Position numbers and translations under genes: made by a program. A DNA stretch of 64,000 bases from NCBI RefSeq assembly GCF_003990975.1, contig NZ_RZJR01000012.1, forward strand, positions 176,941 to 240,940, written 5' to 3'. The stretch's first letter is position 1. Each line of letters opens with the position of its first letter. Below the pieces are notes generated by a model. That model worked only from the letters and a program-made list of their open reading frames with translations, was not told the DNA's origin and did no database searches. Source of the stretch: Cohnella sp. AR92. GTDB taxonomy: Bacteria; Bacillota; Bacilli; Paenibacillales; Paenibacillaceae. Below are positions 44,783-53,207 of this stretch, in pieces.

Positions 44783-45904
44783 TTAGAGGGCCTCCTTTCG
44801 GCGCATGAACAGGATAGAGAGGGTCAGGAACACGATGGCGAACAGCACGTTAAGCAGCACGGCCGGCCAGAGAGCTTGAACGTCGTTCGAATAGATAATC
44901 TTCGTCAGCGCCTCGTTCGCCCAACGGAGCGGGGAGAGGTTCGCTAAAGCTCCGATCGCCCCCTTGATGTCGCCGATCGGGAAGTAGGCGCCGCCGACGA
45001 AGGAGGCGATCTGGGTGAACGTCATGACGGCGGCGGAGGCGCCTTCGCCCTTGAAGAGATAGCTGGCGCCGATTCCCACGCTGACCGCGAGAAGGACTTC
45101 GGTGAAGAGCACGATCAGGATAGCGCCGTAATGGTCGCCCCAATCGGCTCCGAATACCCACTTGCTGAAGGCGACGACGGCTACGACGAAGATAAAGTTG
45201 ACGACCGTGCTGCCGACGACCTTGCCGGCGAACAGCTCTCCCTTGGAGATCGGAGCGGCCGACAGGCGAAGAGCCGTATTGCGAAGCCTCTCGCCGCGAA
45301 TCAGCATGCTGGCCGACATGCAGGCGTAGAACGCGATCATCGTCGACATGGCCATGGCATAGTAGTCCATCGAGCCCGGAGCTCGATCCGCTTGCAGGGA
45401 GGTCTCATTGACGTAATCTCCGCTTCCGGCTTTCGCGAGCAGCGGGGCTAAGGATTCGGGTTCCGTTCTAGAGGCGGCAGCGGCGAGCGAATAGCGATTC
45501 GCGAACGAAGCCACCAAGCCCTGCAGAATGTCGCTCTCGACCGTCTGCTTGGTGCTTCCGAAGAACTCGACTCCGTCGGGCTTGATCTCCGCGTATGCGG
45601 CATATTCTCCGTCTTTCACCTTTTCCTTGCCGTCCTCATTCGCCGACAGCAGGCTTAAGGCAACCCCGTTCTGCTCGAGCGAACGGGCGAACTCGGTCCA
45701 ATAGCCGCTTACCGGAGCATCCGCGTTCTCGATCTTATAAGCAAGCTTGAGATCTTCGAAGACCAAACTGGTCGTAAACGTGTTCGACAACGCCGTTCCG
45801 AGGATGAGCATCAGGACGATGGGGAAGGCCAGCATGAATATGAACGTGCGCGTCTCCCTCAGGCTTTGGATGATTTCCTTCCTGGCAATGCGAAGAATGT
45901 TCAT
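44783..45904 (-). CDS. ABC-2 type exporter permease (first, LnrM-like)
   Basis: A 373-aa ABC-2 permease with the same topology as its neighbour: one N-terminal helix (FIFMLAFPIVLMLILGTAL), an external domain to about residue 170 and five C-terminal helices, with FVGGAYFPIGD and the conserved LSPLRWANEALTKI. Start at 45904 directly after AGGAGGAGAAGGAG. The ATPase gene ends 15 bp upstream. The two permeases differ in sequence, which suggests a heterodimeric exporter. Confidence 0.88.
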   Translation of the reverse strand: MNILRIARKEIIQSLRETRTFIFMLAFPIVLMLILGTALSNTFTTSLVFEDLKLAYKIENADAPVSGYWTEFARSLEQNGVALSLLSANEDGKEKVKDGEYAAYAEIKPDGVEFFGSTKQTVESDILQGLVASFANRYSLAAAASRTEPESLAPLLAKAGSGDYVNETSLQADRAPGSMDYYAMAMSTMIAFYACMSASMLIRGERLRNTALRLSAAPISKGELFAGKVVGSTVVNFIFVVAVVAFSKWVFGADWGDHYGAILIVLFTEVLLAVSVGIGASYLFKGEGASAAVMTFTQIASFVGGAYFPIGDIKGAIGALANLSPLRWANEALTKIIYSNDVQALWPAVLLNVLFAIVFLTLSILFMRRKEAL

Positions 45905-45919
45905 CTCCTTCTCCTCCTC

Positions 45920-46855
45920 CTAGTCCCTCAGGTTCCGACCGGTAAGCGTCAGGAACACCGATTCCAGGTTCGGGGCCTGTTCTTCCACGGAGCGGATGTC
46001 TGCGTTTGCTTGTATAAGCAATTGGATGATCTCGTTCAGGTTGGTGACCTCCGCCTTCGACTGAAGCTTGATCAGGCCTTCCTCGATTCTCGCGGAGATC
46101 ACGCCGGGAACCTTCTGGAGAAGCTCGACATCGATATTTCTCTCCGAACGGACGCCGATCCAGATTTCCTTCGTATCCGTAACGATCGACTTGAGCTGCT
46201 CCTTCGTTCCTTCCGCGATCACCTTGCCGTGATCGACGATGGCGATCCGCGTGCAGATCTCTTCGACTTCTTCCATGTAGTGGCTCGTGTAGATTATCGT
46301 GCAGCCCATCTGATTGAGCTTCAGCACGGATTGAAGGATATAGTTGCGGGAATGCGGATCGATGCCGACGGTCGGTTCATCCATGATGATGAGCTTGGGA
46401 CGGTGAGCGATCGCGCAGGCGATGTTCAGCCTCCGCTTCATCCCGCCCGAGAAGCTCTTCGGCAGGCTCTTCGCCTTGTCGCCGAGACCGACGAATTCCA
46501 GCGCTTCCTCCGTTCTCTCCTTCAGCCGCGAACCCCGAAGTCCATACAATCCGGCGAAAAATTCCACATTCTCATAGGCGGTCAATTGTTCGTATATCGC
46601 GATGTCCTGCGGCACGATGCCGATATTCGACTTCGCGAACTTCGGATGCTTGGCGATGTTCTTGCCGAGCACCTCGATGTCTCCTCTGGTCGCCTTAAGC
46701 AAGGAAGAGACCATATGGATCGTCGTGCTCTTGCCGGCTCCGTTCGCTCCGAGGAAGCCGAAGATTTCTCCCTCCCGTACGCTTAAATTCATATTGTCCA
46801 CGGCTGCGAAGTCTCCGAAAGTCTTGGTCACGTTGCGAATGCTCAGTACGTTCAC
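45920..46855 (-). CDS. ABC exporter ATP-binding protein (LnrL/DrrA-like)
   Basis: A 311-aa ATPase of the DrrA/CcmA type. Walker A FLGANGAGKST (near residue 39), Q-loop GIVPQDIAIYEQLTAYENV, signature FSGGMKRRLNIA (near 140) and Walker B LIIMDEPTVGIDPHSR (near 160) are intact, followed by the H-loop SHYMEE and the C-terminal domain of about 80 residues usual for drug-exporter ATPases. It leads the three-gene exporter operon, which is separated from the two-component genes by a terminator. Confidence 0.93.
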   Translation of the reverse strand: MNVLSIRNVTKTFGDFAAVDNMNLSVREGEIFGFLGANGAGKSTTIHMVSSLLKATRGDIEVLGKNIAKHPKFAKSNIGIVPQDIAIYEQLTAYENVEFFAGLYGLRGSRLKERTEEALEFVGLGDKAKSLPKSFSGGMKRRLNIACAIAHRPKLIIMDEPTVGIDPHSRNYILQSVLKLNQMGCTIIYTSHYMEEVEEICTRIAIVDHGKVIAEGTKEQLKSIVTDTKEIWIGVRSERNIDVELLQKVPGVISARIEEGLIKLQSKAEVTNLNEIIQLLIQANADIRSVEEQAPNLESVFLTLTGRNLRD

Positions 46856-46899
46856 TTGGATTCACTCCTCTTGGTTATCCGATCGATTGATTTCATTGT

Positions 46900-46942
46900 A
46901 AAAAAAAGGGTGATCTTATGTTAGTGCATAAGTTCACCCTTT
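46900..46942 (-). terminator. Terminator of the two-component operon
   Basis: On the minus strand AAAGGGTGAACTTATG pairs with CATAAGATCACCCTTT and is followed by a further T-run. It separates kinase and exporter transcripts. Confidence 0.88.
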
Positions 46943-46979
46943 GAGCATGAGGAATTTCATATGGCGAGCAGGAGGAACC

Positions 46980-48101
46980 TCATGCCTTCCCGTTAACCGG
47001 CAAGAGGGTCGTCACGCGGAACCCCTTCGTCCCGTCGACGACGACCGTTCCCCCGACCGAGGCGGCGCGCTCTTCCATGCCGACGATCCCGAGTCCCTTG
47101 ATGACTTTGTCCGTGCCGATTCCGTTATCGGAGACGACGAACTTCACGAACCGGTTCAGAACGTTTAGTTCGACCGCGATGGCGGTCGCTTGCGAATATT
47201 TCATGGCATTGGTGATGCCTTCCACCATATTCTCCTGAATGATCTTCCATTGAATAGGCGTGACCGTGTCCAAGTCCCCTTCATGGGTCAGGGCGAACGA
47301 GAACGTATCGTTGTGCTTGGCGGACAGCTCGTCCAAGTACAAACGAAGCCGGTGAATGCCCAGCTCCTCGGACTTCGGCTTGATGTCCTTAAGGGCGCGG
47401 CGGATTCTCTCCAATCCTTCCTTGGAGATGGAGATCGCATTGCCGAGCAGCTCGGCCGCCTTGTCCCGGTCGGTATCGAACAGCCTGCGCGAAGCTTCCA
47501 TCTGGATAAGGGCCCCGGCCATCGAGTGCCCGATCTCGTCATGGATCCGTTGGGAAAGCCGGTTACGTTCCTCCAGCTTGATGGTGTATTCGGACTGACG
47601 TAGATAAGCCTCGTTCTCGCCCAGCGTCCGCGACAGCTTATCGAGCTCCCGCCTGATTTTCTCATGGGATTGATCCAATCGGCGCAGCCTGTCCAATTGA
47701 AAGCGCAAGCCGACGTACAGCAGAACGCTAAGGAAAGTCGAGAGGATGTAAATCGGCATAAAGGAGTGCGGCAGGAACGGAATCGGAACAAGGACGAGAA
47801 GTATGACTCCTCCGCGAGGCTTGCGGTCCAGAACCTCCATGAGATCGAACAGGTGAACGGGAAGCAGCAGAAGGAAGTCGGGCGACAATCGGTCGGCGCA
47901 CGCCACGATCAACGCGGAGGATAACGCCAGAAGGGACAGCTTCGCCGTGCGATGTTTGAAAAGAGGGATAGCCACGTTCAAGCATATGTAGAGGAGGAAA
48001 GCCAGCAGCTCATGGGAACCTCCCTCTCCGGACAGAAAATAAGTGGCGGCGATGACGTAGAAGAGCAGCGCTCCTTTGTTGCCGATCAACCAATATTCCA
48101 T
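46980..48101 (-). CDS. Sensor histidine kinase (NarL-type, LnrJ-like)
   Basis: A 373-aa kinase of the HisKA_3 class. About five to six short membrane helices fill residues 1-130 with almost no external loops, which is typical of intramembrane-sensing kinases. The phosphoacceptor His is in ERNRLSQRIHDEIGHSMAG (near 190). N-box ENMVEGITNAMKYSQA and G-box VSDNGIG follow. It is co-transcribed 14 bp behind the response regulator gene. With the adjacent ABC exporter it forms a typical membrane-active-antibiotic detoxification module. Confidence 0.9.
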   Translation of the reverse strand: MEYWLIGNKGALLFYVIAATYFLSGEGGSHELLAFLLYICLNVAIPLFKHRTAKLSLLALSSALIVACADRLSPDFLLLLPVHLFDLMEVLDRKPRGGVILLVLVPIPFLPHSFMPIYILSTFLSVLLYVGLRFQLDRLRRLDQSHEKIRRELDKLSRTLGENEAYLRQSEYTIKLEERNRLSQRIHDEIGHSMAGALIQMEASRRLFDTDRDKAAELLGNAISISKEGLERIRRALKDIKPKSEELGIHRLRLYLDELSAKHNDTFSFALTHEGDLDTVTPIQWKIIQENMVEGITNAMKYSQATAIAVELNVLNRFVKFVVSDNGIGTDKVIKGLGIVGMEERAASVGGTVVVDGTKGFRVTTLLPVNGKA

Positions 48102-48115
48102 GCGTCGCGCTCCTC

Positions 48116-48850
48116 CTATTCGTCCTCGGATCTCAGGGATCCGGTCAGATAGTAGATCGCGATCTGGGTTCGGTGCTCCAGCGCCGTCTTGTTCAGGACC
48201 GACGTGATGTAATTGGCGACCGTTCCTTCCGAGATATAAAGCTTCTTCGAGATCTCTTTGTTGGACAGCCCTCTGGCGATCAGGGCCATGACCTCCAACT
48301 CCCGCTCGGTGAACAGGCTTCGGTCGATCTTGCTATCGGAATCGGCTTTGACGGAAGCCGGCGACGCCGTCTCTTCCGCCGGAATGGAAGACGATGCCGG
48401 TTTCTCCGCAGTCGAGGGGGCCGCACCCGGAGACTGCGTCAGCGTCGTCTTCAGCTTGTCGAGCACGACGTCTTGAAACACCCGATGCTCCGCGACCACG
48501 CTGCGGATCGCGTCGCGGATGCGGTCGGGCTCGTTGTTCTTGAGCAGGTAGCCGCGCGCTCCTGCCTGAATCGCGTCAAGAATATATTCATCGTCGTCGA
48601 AGGTGGTCAGGATGAACGGCTTCGTCTTCGTCTTCTCCGCGATGGAGCGGGTCGCTTCCACGCCGTTCATGACCGGCATGCGGATGTCGAGGAGGGCGAT
48701 GTCCACCTCATGGGCGAGACAGTATTCCACCGCCTCGGCGCCGTTCTCCACCGTGGCCACGACCTCGAAGTCGCTGTAGCTGGATAGGATGATCTTCATC
48801 CCTTCCCGGATGAAGGAATTGTCGTCGGCGATCAGAATTCGGACGGGCAT
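48116..48850 (-). CDS. Response regulator, NarL/FixJ family (LnrK-like)
   Basis: A 244-aa regulator. The receiver domain (residues about 1-120) has the acidic pocket ADD and the phosphorylated Asp in ALLDIRMPVMNG. The LuxR-type DNA-binding domain (about 180-240) shows LFTERELEVMALIARGLSN and ISEGTVANYITSVLNK. The joining linker of about 55 residues is Ala/Ser/Pro-rich and much longer than usual. The start at 48850 follows GGGAGG; an ATG five codons earlier lies at the ribosome site. The gene leads the kinase operon. Confidence 0.92.
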   Translation of the reverse strand: MPVRILIADDNSFIREGMKIILSSYSDFEVVATVENGAEAVEYCLAHEVDIALLDIRMPVMNGVEATRSIAEKTKTKPFILTTFDDDEYILDAIQAGARGYLLKNNEPDRIRDAIRSVVAEHRVFQDVVLDKLKTTLTQSPGAAPSTAEKPASSSIPAEETASPASVKADSDSKIDRSLFTERELEVMALIARGLSNKEISKKLYISEGTVANYITSVLNKTALEHRTQIAIYYLTGSLRSEDE

Positions 48851-48927
48851 AGAGAAGCCTCCCAATATTTTCCCAGGGGATGTTGTGATTAGATTATAGC
48901 AGAGACCTGGGATTGCGCTAGGGGGAA

Positions 48928-49284
48928 GGTAACCGGACTACTCACTTGAGCGGGGACGTGCGGCGGAAGGCGGAAGAAGGTAACGAGACTACTCACTTGG
49001 GCGGGGACGAGCGGCGGAAGGCGGAAGAAGGTAATCAGACTACTCACTTGGGCGGGAACGAGCGGCGGAAGGCGGAAGAAGGTAACCAGTCTACTCACTT
49101 GAGCGGGGACGAGCGGCGGAAGGCGGAAGAAGGTAACCAGACTACTCACATGGGCGGAAACGTGCGGCGGAAGGCGGAAGAAGGTAATCAGACTACTCAC
49201 TTGGGCGGGAACGAGCGGCGGAAGGCGGAAGAAGGTAACCAGTCTACTCACTTGGGCGGGGACGAGCGGCGGAGGGCGGAAGCC
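48928..49284. repeat. Seven-copy 51-bp tandem repeat (family A)
   Basis: Units start GGTAACCAGACTACTCACTT and end CGGAAGGCGGAAGAA, with few differences; the last unit decays near 49270. All are exactly 51 bp. The same family occurs twice at 13268. The spacer between the divergent response regulator and ydcC genes contains nothing else recognisable up to about 49500. Confidence 0.92.
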
Positions 49285-49529
49285 TGCTCTGCGAGCATAG
49301 GAAGATACAGCCGGTCGAAGCTGCGAGCGGAATTGGAATAGGCAAGTACCGGGCGGTTCGTTCGGGACTTGATTATTGGCAATGGTGAATGGTAAGGCCA
49401 ATCGAAATCAGGCTTGCTAGAACGAATCAAAAGTCCAAGCCAAGGCTCGTCAATCTAGTCCGAATAATCGGCCAAGTCCCTTCATAGACATGAACCATGG
49501 AATAACCAATGTGCAGAGGGGTTGATCTC

Positions 49530-50756
49530 ATGCGTCGTCGGATCCCATGGATCTTGTCCATGGTCGTGTTGTTCGCAGCGGTTCTGTCCGCTTGCGGGAA
49601 CAAGAACGCGGATTCGGTCGTGAAGGATTTGAACAAGGTGGCAGGCAAGCTGGACAGCTATCAAGGCAGCGGCAAAATGATCCTTCATACGGGGCAGCAA
49701 CCGCTGGAGTACAAGGTCGAGGTGTGGTATCAGAAGCCTCAATATTATCGGATCGCTCTTACGAACGAGCAGCGCGACATCACGCAGATCGTGCTTCGCA
49801 ACGACGACGGGGTGTTCGTCCTCACGCCTCGGCTGAACAAAAGCTATCGCTTCCAAAGCGATTGGCCGGAGAACCAAGGGCAGGTCTACCTGTATCAGAC
49901 GCTTCTCCAAAGCATCGCCATGGACAACTCCAGGCAGTTCACGACGGAGAAGGACGCCTACGTGTTCAACGTCATGGCGGGCAACTACCAGAACGGCTCC
50001 TTCGCGCGGCAGAAGATCTGGCTCGCGAAGTCCGACTACACGCCCCGCCAGGTTCAGGTAACCGACTCGAATTCGAACCTTATGGTGGAAGTGAAGTTCG
50101 ACAGCTTCAAGTTCGGCGCGAAGTTCGACAAGTCGGCGTTCGATATGCAGAGCAACATGGGCAACGCTCCGGGCGCCGGTTCCTCCAGCGCTTCGGGCAA
50201 CGGAGCTTCGAATCAGGGGAATTCCGATTCGTCCTCCGGCAATGTCGAAGGCATTACGGAAGGATCGAATTCCGGATCGGCCAACGGCAGCACGGACGGG
50301 GCTCAGACGAACGGAACCCAACCGGACGGAACGACCTCCGGACAGACGGATCCGACGTCCGGAGGCACGACGGACAACGGCGGAGCGACCCCGGTTCAAG
50401 GCTCGGACGACGAATTCAATTACGTCGAACCGGATCCGGATTCGCTGCCTGAAGGCGTCGAACTGAAGGATACCCGCGATCTGCAGCTTGCCGAGACGCA
50501 AGGCGTTATGCTTCGGTATTCCGGCAAGTATGACTTCACCATCGTGGAATCGAAGCCGAAGGATCAGGCGGTCTCGTCCAATGCGGGCATCATGCTGGAT
50601 CTGGGCGCCACCTGGGGATTGCTGTCCGGCGACGAGACGTCGACGCTGACTTGGACCTACGACGGCATCGAATATCGCCTGACGACGAACAATCTGCCTC
50701 GCGAGGATATGGCCCGAATCGCGCAATCGCTCGCCGCTCAAGTCGCGGTCAAATAA
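49530..50756 (+). CDS. ydcC: LolA-like outer lipoprotein, YdcC family
   Basis: A 408-aa exported lipoprotein like B. subtilis YdcC, a sporulation gene located next to alr. The signal peptide ends in a lipobox (LSAC, Cys near residue 22 of the ATG at 49530). The LolA-type fold follows (about 28-205, with GSGKMILHTG, RNDDGVFVLTP). A Ser/Gly/Asn/Thr-rich linker of about 100 residues (210-310) and a C-terminal domain (about 315-405) complete it. GAGGGG lies before the ATG. The order ydcC-alr-ndoAI-ndoA is that of B. subtilis. Confidence 0.85.
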   Translation: MRRRIPWILSMVVLFAAVLSACGNKNADSVVKDLNKVAGKLDSYQGSGKMILHTGQQPLEYKVEVWYQKPQYYRIALTNEQRDITQIVLRNDDGVFVLTPRLNKSYRFQSDWPENQGQVYLYQTLLQSIAMDNSRQFTTEKDAYVFNVMAGNYQNGSFARQKIWLAKSDYTPRQVQVTDSNSNLMVEVKFDSFKFGAKFDKSAFDMQSNMGNAPGAGSSSASGNGASNQGNSDSSSGNVEGITEGSNSGSANGSTDGAQTNGTQPDGTTSGQTDPTSGGTTDNGGATPVQGSDDEFNYVEPDPDSLPEGVELKDTRDLQLAETQGVMLRYSGKYDFTIVESKPKDQAVSSNAGIMLDLGATWGLLSGDETSTLTWTYDGIEYRLTTNNLPREDMARIAQSLAAQVAVK

Positions 50757-50782
50757 GACGAGCAACAATATCGTTCTCCCGA

Positions 50783-50815
50783 GGAAGCCGGCCGTTATCG
50801 TGCCGGCTTCCCTTG
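50783..50815 (+). terminator. Hairpin after ydcC
   Basis: GGAAGCCGGC and GCCGGCTTCC form a 10-bp stem; the T-run after it is short. Confidence 0.6.
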
Positions 50816-50849
50816 CGACAACTGGCAAAGGTTGGCTTCCCCGCTTGCG

Positions 50850-50878
50850 TTGACAGTCCAGCACTCTCCCGTTAACAT
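50850..50878 (+). promoter_or_regulatory. Sigma-A promoter of the alr operon
   Basis: TTGACA, 17 nt, TAACAT. The leader to alr is about 150 nt and shows GC-rich inverted segments (GCGCTGA/TCAGTGC-like) but no riboswitch I can name. Confidence 0.6.
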
Positions 50879-51036
50879 TACCTTATTGGGTTTATAGGCT
50901 GGGTTAGTTATGCGGCTTAAGCCAGCGCTGACTGAAATTTGCAGTGCTGCGGTACTTGCTGCTGACGTCGATTCAGTGCATCTTGGATAGAGAGCGGCGC
51001 TGAGCTGAATCGCGAACAAAAGTGGGTGGCGGATTT

Positions 51037-52221
51037 ATGGAAAGTTATTACAGACCGACCGTGGCGGAGATCGATCTTGACGCTCTGGAGCATAATGTTC
51101 GAGCCTTTCGAAGCCGACTAGCAGACGGTACGAAGCTTCTAGCTTCGGTTAAAGCGAACGCTTATGGACACGGCGCGGTAGAATCGGCGAAGAGCGCGAT
51201 TGCCGCCGGAGCCGATTATTTGGGGGTAGCCTTCCTGGACGAAGCCTTGCAGCTTCGCCAAGGAGGAGTGGAAGCCCCTATTCTCGTCTTGGGGTATACG
51301 CCGTCGGAGGCGTTCGGGATCGCGAGAGAGCAAGGAATTACTTTGGCCTTGTACCGGCAGGATCAACTGGACGCCATCGAGAAATTATCGGCTCACGGCC
51401 CCAAGCTCAAAGCCCATGTGAAGATCGACACCGGCATGGGGCGTCTTGGCGTGCTTCCGGGACCGGAGGCGGAACGCTTCCTGGATCGGGCCTGCTCGCT
51501 TCCTCAGCTAGACGTCGAAGGGATGTTCACGCATTATGCCAAGGCGGACGAGACGGATAAGACTCATTCGCTCATGCAGGCGGAGCGCTTCCGCGGCGTA
51601 GCGGAATACGTGCGCCGGAGCGGTCTTCCCATCTCCATCATTCATGCGGGCAACAGCGCGGCCGGGATCGATCTTCCCGAACAGATCGGCCAGATGCTCC
51701 GGCTGGGCATCGGCATGTACGGCTTGTATCCGAGCGACGAGGTGCGCAAGGAAGAGATCGAGCTGCAGCCGGTTCTCTCCTTGAAGACGAAGATCGTGCA
51801 CGTCAAGACGGTTCCTCCCGGCGAAGGCATCAGCTACGGCGGCCGTTACGTGACGACCCGTTCGGAGCGAGTAGGCACGATTCCGATCGGTTATGCCGAC
51901 GGTTTCAGTCGAATGCTGACGGGCAAAGCGGAAGTGCTCCTGCGCGGACAGCGCGTTCCGGTCCTTGGCGCGATCTGCATGGACCAATGCATGATCAGCC
52001 TCGACGCGGTCGAGAGTTCGTCGGGATCGACCGTTGAGCCGGGGGAAGAAGTCGTCCTTATCGGGCGGCAGGGAGATAAGGTCTTGACGGCGAATGAAGT
52101 CGCGGATAAGCTGGGGACGATCAACTATGAAGTCACTTGCATGCTTGCCTCGCGCGTTCCCCGCGTATACATGAGGAATGGAAATCCGACTTCGCTCTTG
52201 AATCCATTAATTATCGGTTGA
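51037..52221 (+). CDS. alr: Alanine racemase
   Basis: A 394-aa PLP enzyme that makes D-alanine for peptidoglycan. The N-terminal EIDLDALEHN and the PLP-lysine motif VKANAYGHG (Lys near residue 40) are exact; the second catalytic Tyr lies in ISYGGRY. PIGYADGFSR and GAICMDQCM are also conserved. The ATG at 51037 follows GTGGGTGG; the GTG at 51022 is less likely. Downstream are the ndoAI-ndoA pair, as in B. subtilis. Confidence 0.96.
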   Translation: MESYYRPTVAEIDLDALEHNVRAFRSRLADGTKLLASVKANAYGHGAVESAKSAIAAGADYLGVAFLDEALQLRQGGVEAPILVLGYTPSEAFGIAREQGITLALYRQDQLDAIEKLSAHGPKLKAHVKIDTGMGRLGVLPGPEAERFLDRACSLPQLDVEGMFTHYAKADETDKTHSLMQAERFRGVAEYVRRSGLPISIIHAGNSAAGIDLPEQIGQMLRLGIGMYGLYPSDEVRKEEIELQPVLSLKTKIVHVKTVPPGEGISYGGRYVTTRSERVGTIPIGYADGFSRMLTGKAEVLLRGQRVPVLGAICMDQCMISLDAVESSSGSTVEPGEEVVLIGRQGDKVLTANEVADKLGTINYEVTCMLASRVPRVYMRNGNPTSLLNPLIIG

Positions 52222-52362
52222 AGTTCGGCTGTTTTTAGCGAAAATAGCAGGAATGCGCATGCTCGGCAGCGAATGTTTAGACAGAACTCGTATATTTATC
52301 ACGCGGGACGGTATACTTGCAATTAGGCTGCGGTTTGGAAAATCTTTGGAGGTGCTTGTTCG

Positions 52363-52644
52363 GTGGCCAATATTCAGAACACGAAGCGGATTATGATTAG
52401 CCTTCCTGATCATCTGCTGCGAGAGGTCGACTTCGTCGTCGCTAAGGAGAACACGAACCGCAGCGAGATCGTTCGACAAGCGATGAAGCAATATCTCGTT
52501 GAACGGAAGAAGCGGATGATTCGCGATTCTATGCAACGCGGGTATTTGGAAATGGCGAAAATCAATCTGAATATGGCATCGGAAGCGTTCCAAGCGGAAG
52601 AGGATGCCGAAAGCACACTCGGGCGTCTCGTAAGCGGGGTGTAG
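52363..52644 (+). CDS. ndoAI: EndoA antitoxin NdoAI (MazE-like, ribbon-helix-helix)
   Basis: A 93-aa antitoxin that blocks the EndoA RNase. The N-terminus is a ribbon-helix-helix DNA-binding domain (RIMISLPDHLLREVDFV, residues about 9-50), and the C-terminal half (GYLEMAKINLNMASEAF) matches the toxin-binding region of B. subtilis EndoAI. Start GTG follows GGAGG. The toxin gene begins 4 bp later. Gene order and sequence leave little doubt. Confidence 0.94.
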   Translation: MANIQNTKRIMISLPDHLLREVDFVVAKENTNRSEIVRQAMKQYLVERKKRMIRDSMQRGYLEMAKINLNMASEAFQAEEDAESTLGRLVSGV

Positions 52645-52647
52645 CCT

Positions 52648-52998
52648 TTGATCGTCAAACGCGGGGATGTGTTCTATGCGGACCTATCGCCTGTAGTTGG
52701 CTCGGAGCAAGGGGGCGTACGGCCGGTTCTGGTCATTCAGAACGATATCGGCAACCGCTTCAGCCCGACCGTGATCGTGGCAGCCATCACGGCCCAGATT
52801 CAGAAAGCCAAGCTCCCTACGCATGTCGAGATCGATTCCAAGCTGCACGGTTTGGATCGCGATTCCGTTGTTCTGCTGGAGCAGATACGCACGATCGACA
52901 AGCAGCGGCTGACGGATAAGATCACCCATCTGGACGAGGAAATGATGCGCAAGGTCGATGACGCGCTGCTAATCAGCGTGGGTCTCATCGATTTTTGA
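52648..52998 (+). CDS. ndoA: mRNA interferase EndoA (MazF family)
   Basis: A 116-aa endoribonuclease (MazF/PemK fold) that cuts mRNA, in B. subtilis at [28 protein letters not shown] and RPVLVIQND are the N-terminal signature, and the middle PTHVEI and [13 protein letters not shown] are the family's active-site surround. The start is TTG, presumably holding toxin translation below that of the antitoxin. Chromosomal and conserved in Bacillales, not a mobile toxin-antitoxin. Confidence 0.95.
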   Translation: MIVKRGDVFYADLSPVVGSEQGGVRPVLVIQNDIGNRFSPTVIVAAITAQIQKAKLPTHVEIDSKLHGLDRDSVVLLEQIRTIDKQRLTDKITHLDEEMMRKVDDALLISVGLIDF

Positions 52999-53003
52999 AT
53001 AAC

Positions 53004-53033
53004 GGAAGAGCCGCGGATGCGGTTCTTTTTTTT
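53004..53033 (+). terminator. Terminator of the alr-ndo operon
   Basis: GAGCCGC and GCGGTTC form a stem with one G-T pair, followed by eight T. Confidence 0.85.
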
Positions 53034-53117
53034 GCGCCCAAAATGTTGTCATGATTCGCCGTTAACCGTAATGCAATAGAATGAAGGCTGGCGGAGACCT
53101 CTGGGAAAAAGAAGGGA

Positions 53118-53146
53118 TTGACAGGAAAAGGATTCCCATGTATATT
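53118..53146 (+). promoter_or_regulatory. Strong sigma-A promoter of the YhgE-like gene
   Basis: TTGACA, 17 nt, TATATT, a near-consensus promoter overlapping the operator below. Confidence 0.72.
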
Positions 53147-53156
53147 AAACAAACGA

Positions 53157-53174
53157 TTTAAACGAATGTTTAAA
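53157..53174 (+). promoter_or_regulatory. 18-bp palindromic operator, probably for the TetR regulator
   Basis: TTTAAAC-GAAT-GTTTAAA is a perfect dyad starting 10 bp after the -10 box, covering the likely transcription start. A repressor bound here would block the promoter. The TetR gene two steps downstream is the obvious candidate. Confidence 0.6.
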
Positions 53175-53207
53175 CGAGAGAGATAGAAAATAGGATGGAG
53201 AGATGAA

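Noticed and set aside
48928..49284. CRISPR array
   Set aside because: The units are contiguous 51-mers with no unique spacers, and no cas genes are near.
48946..49341. 131-codon plus-strand frame and a 170-codon antisense frame across the 51-bp repeats
   Set aside because: The period is a multiple of three, so any stop-free frame stays open. There is no ATG-led ribosome site, and both strands are open.
52363..52998. Mobile toxin-antitoxin pair
   Set aside because: It lies in the conserved Bacillales order after alr, so it is the housekeeping EndoA/EndoAI pair.
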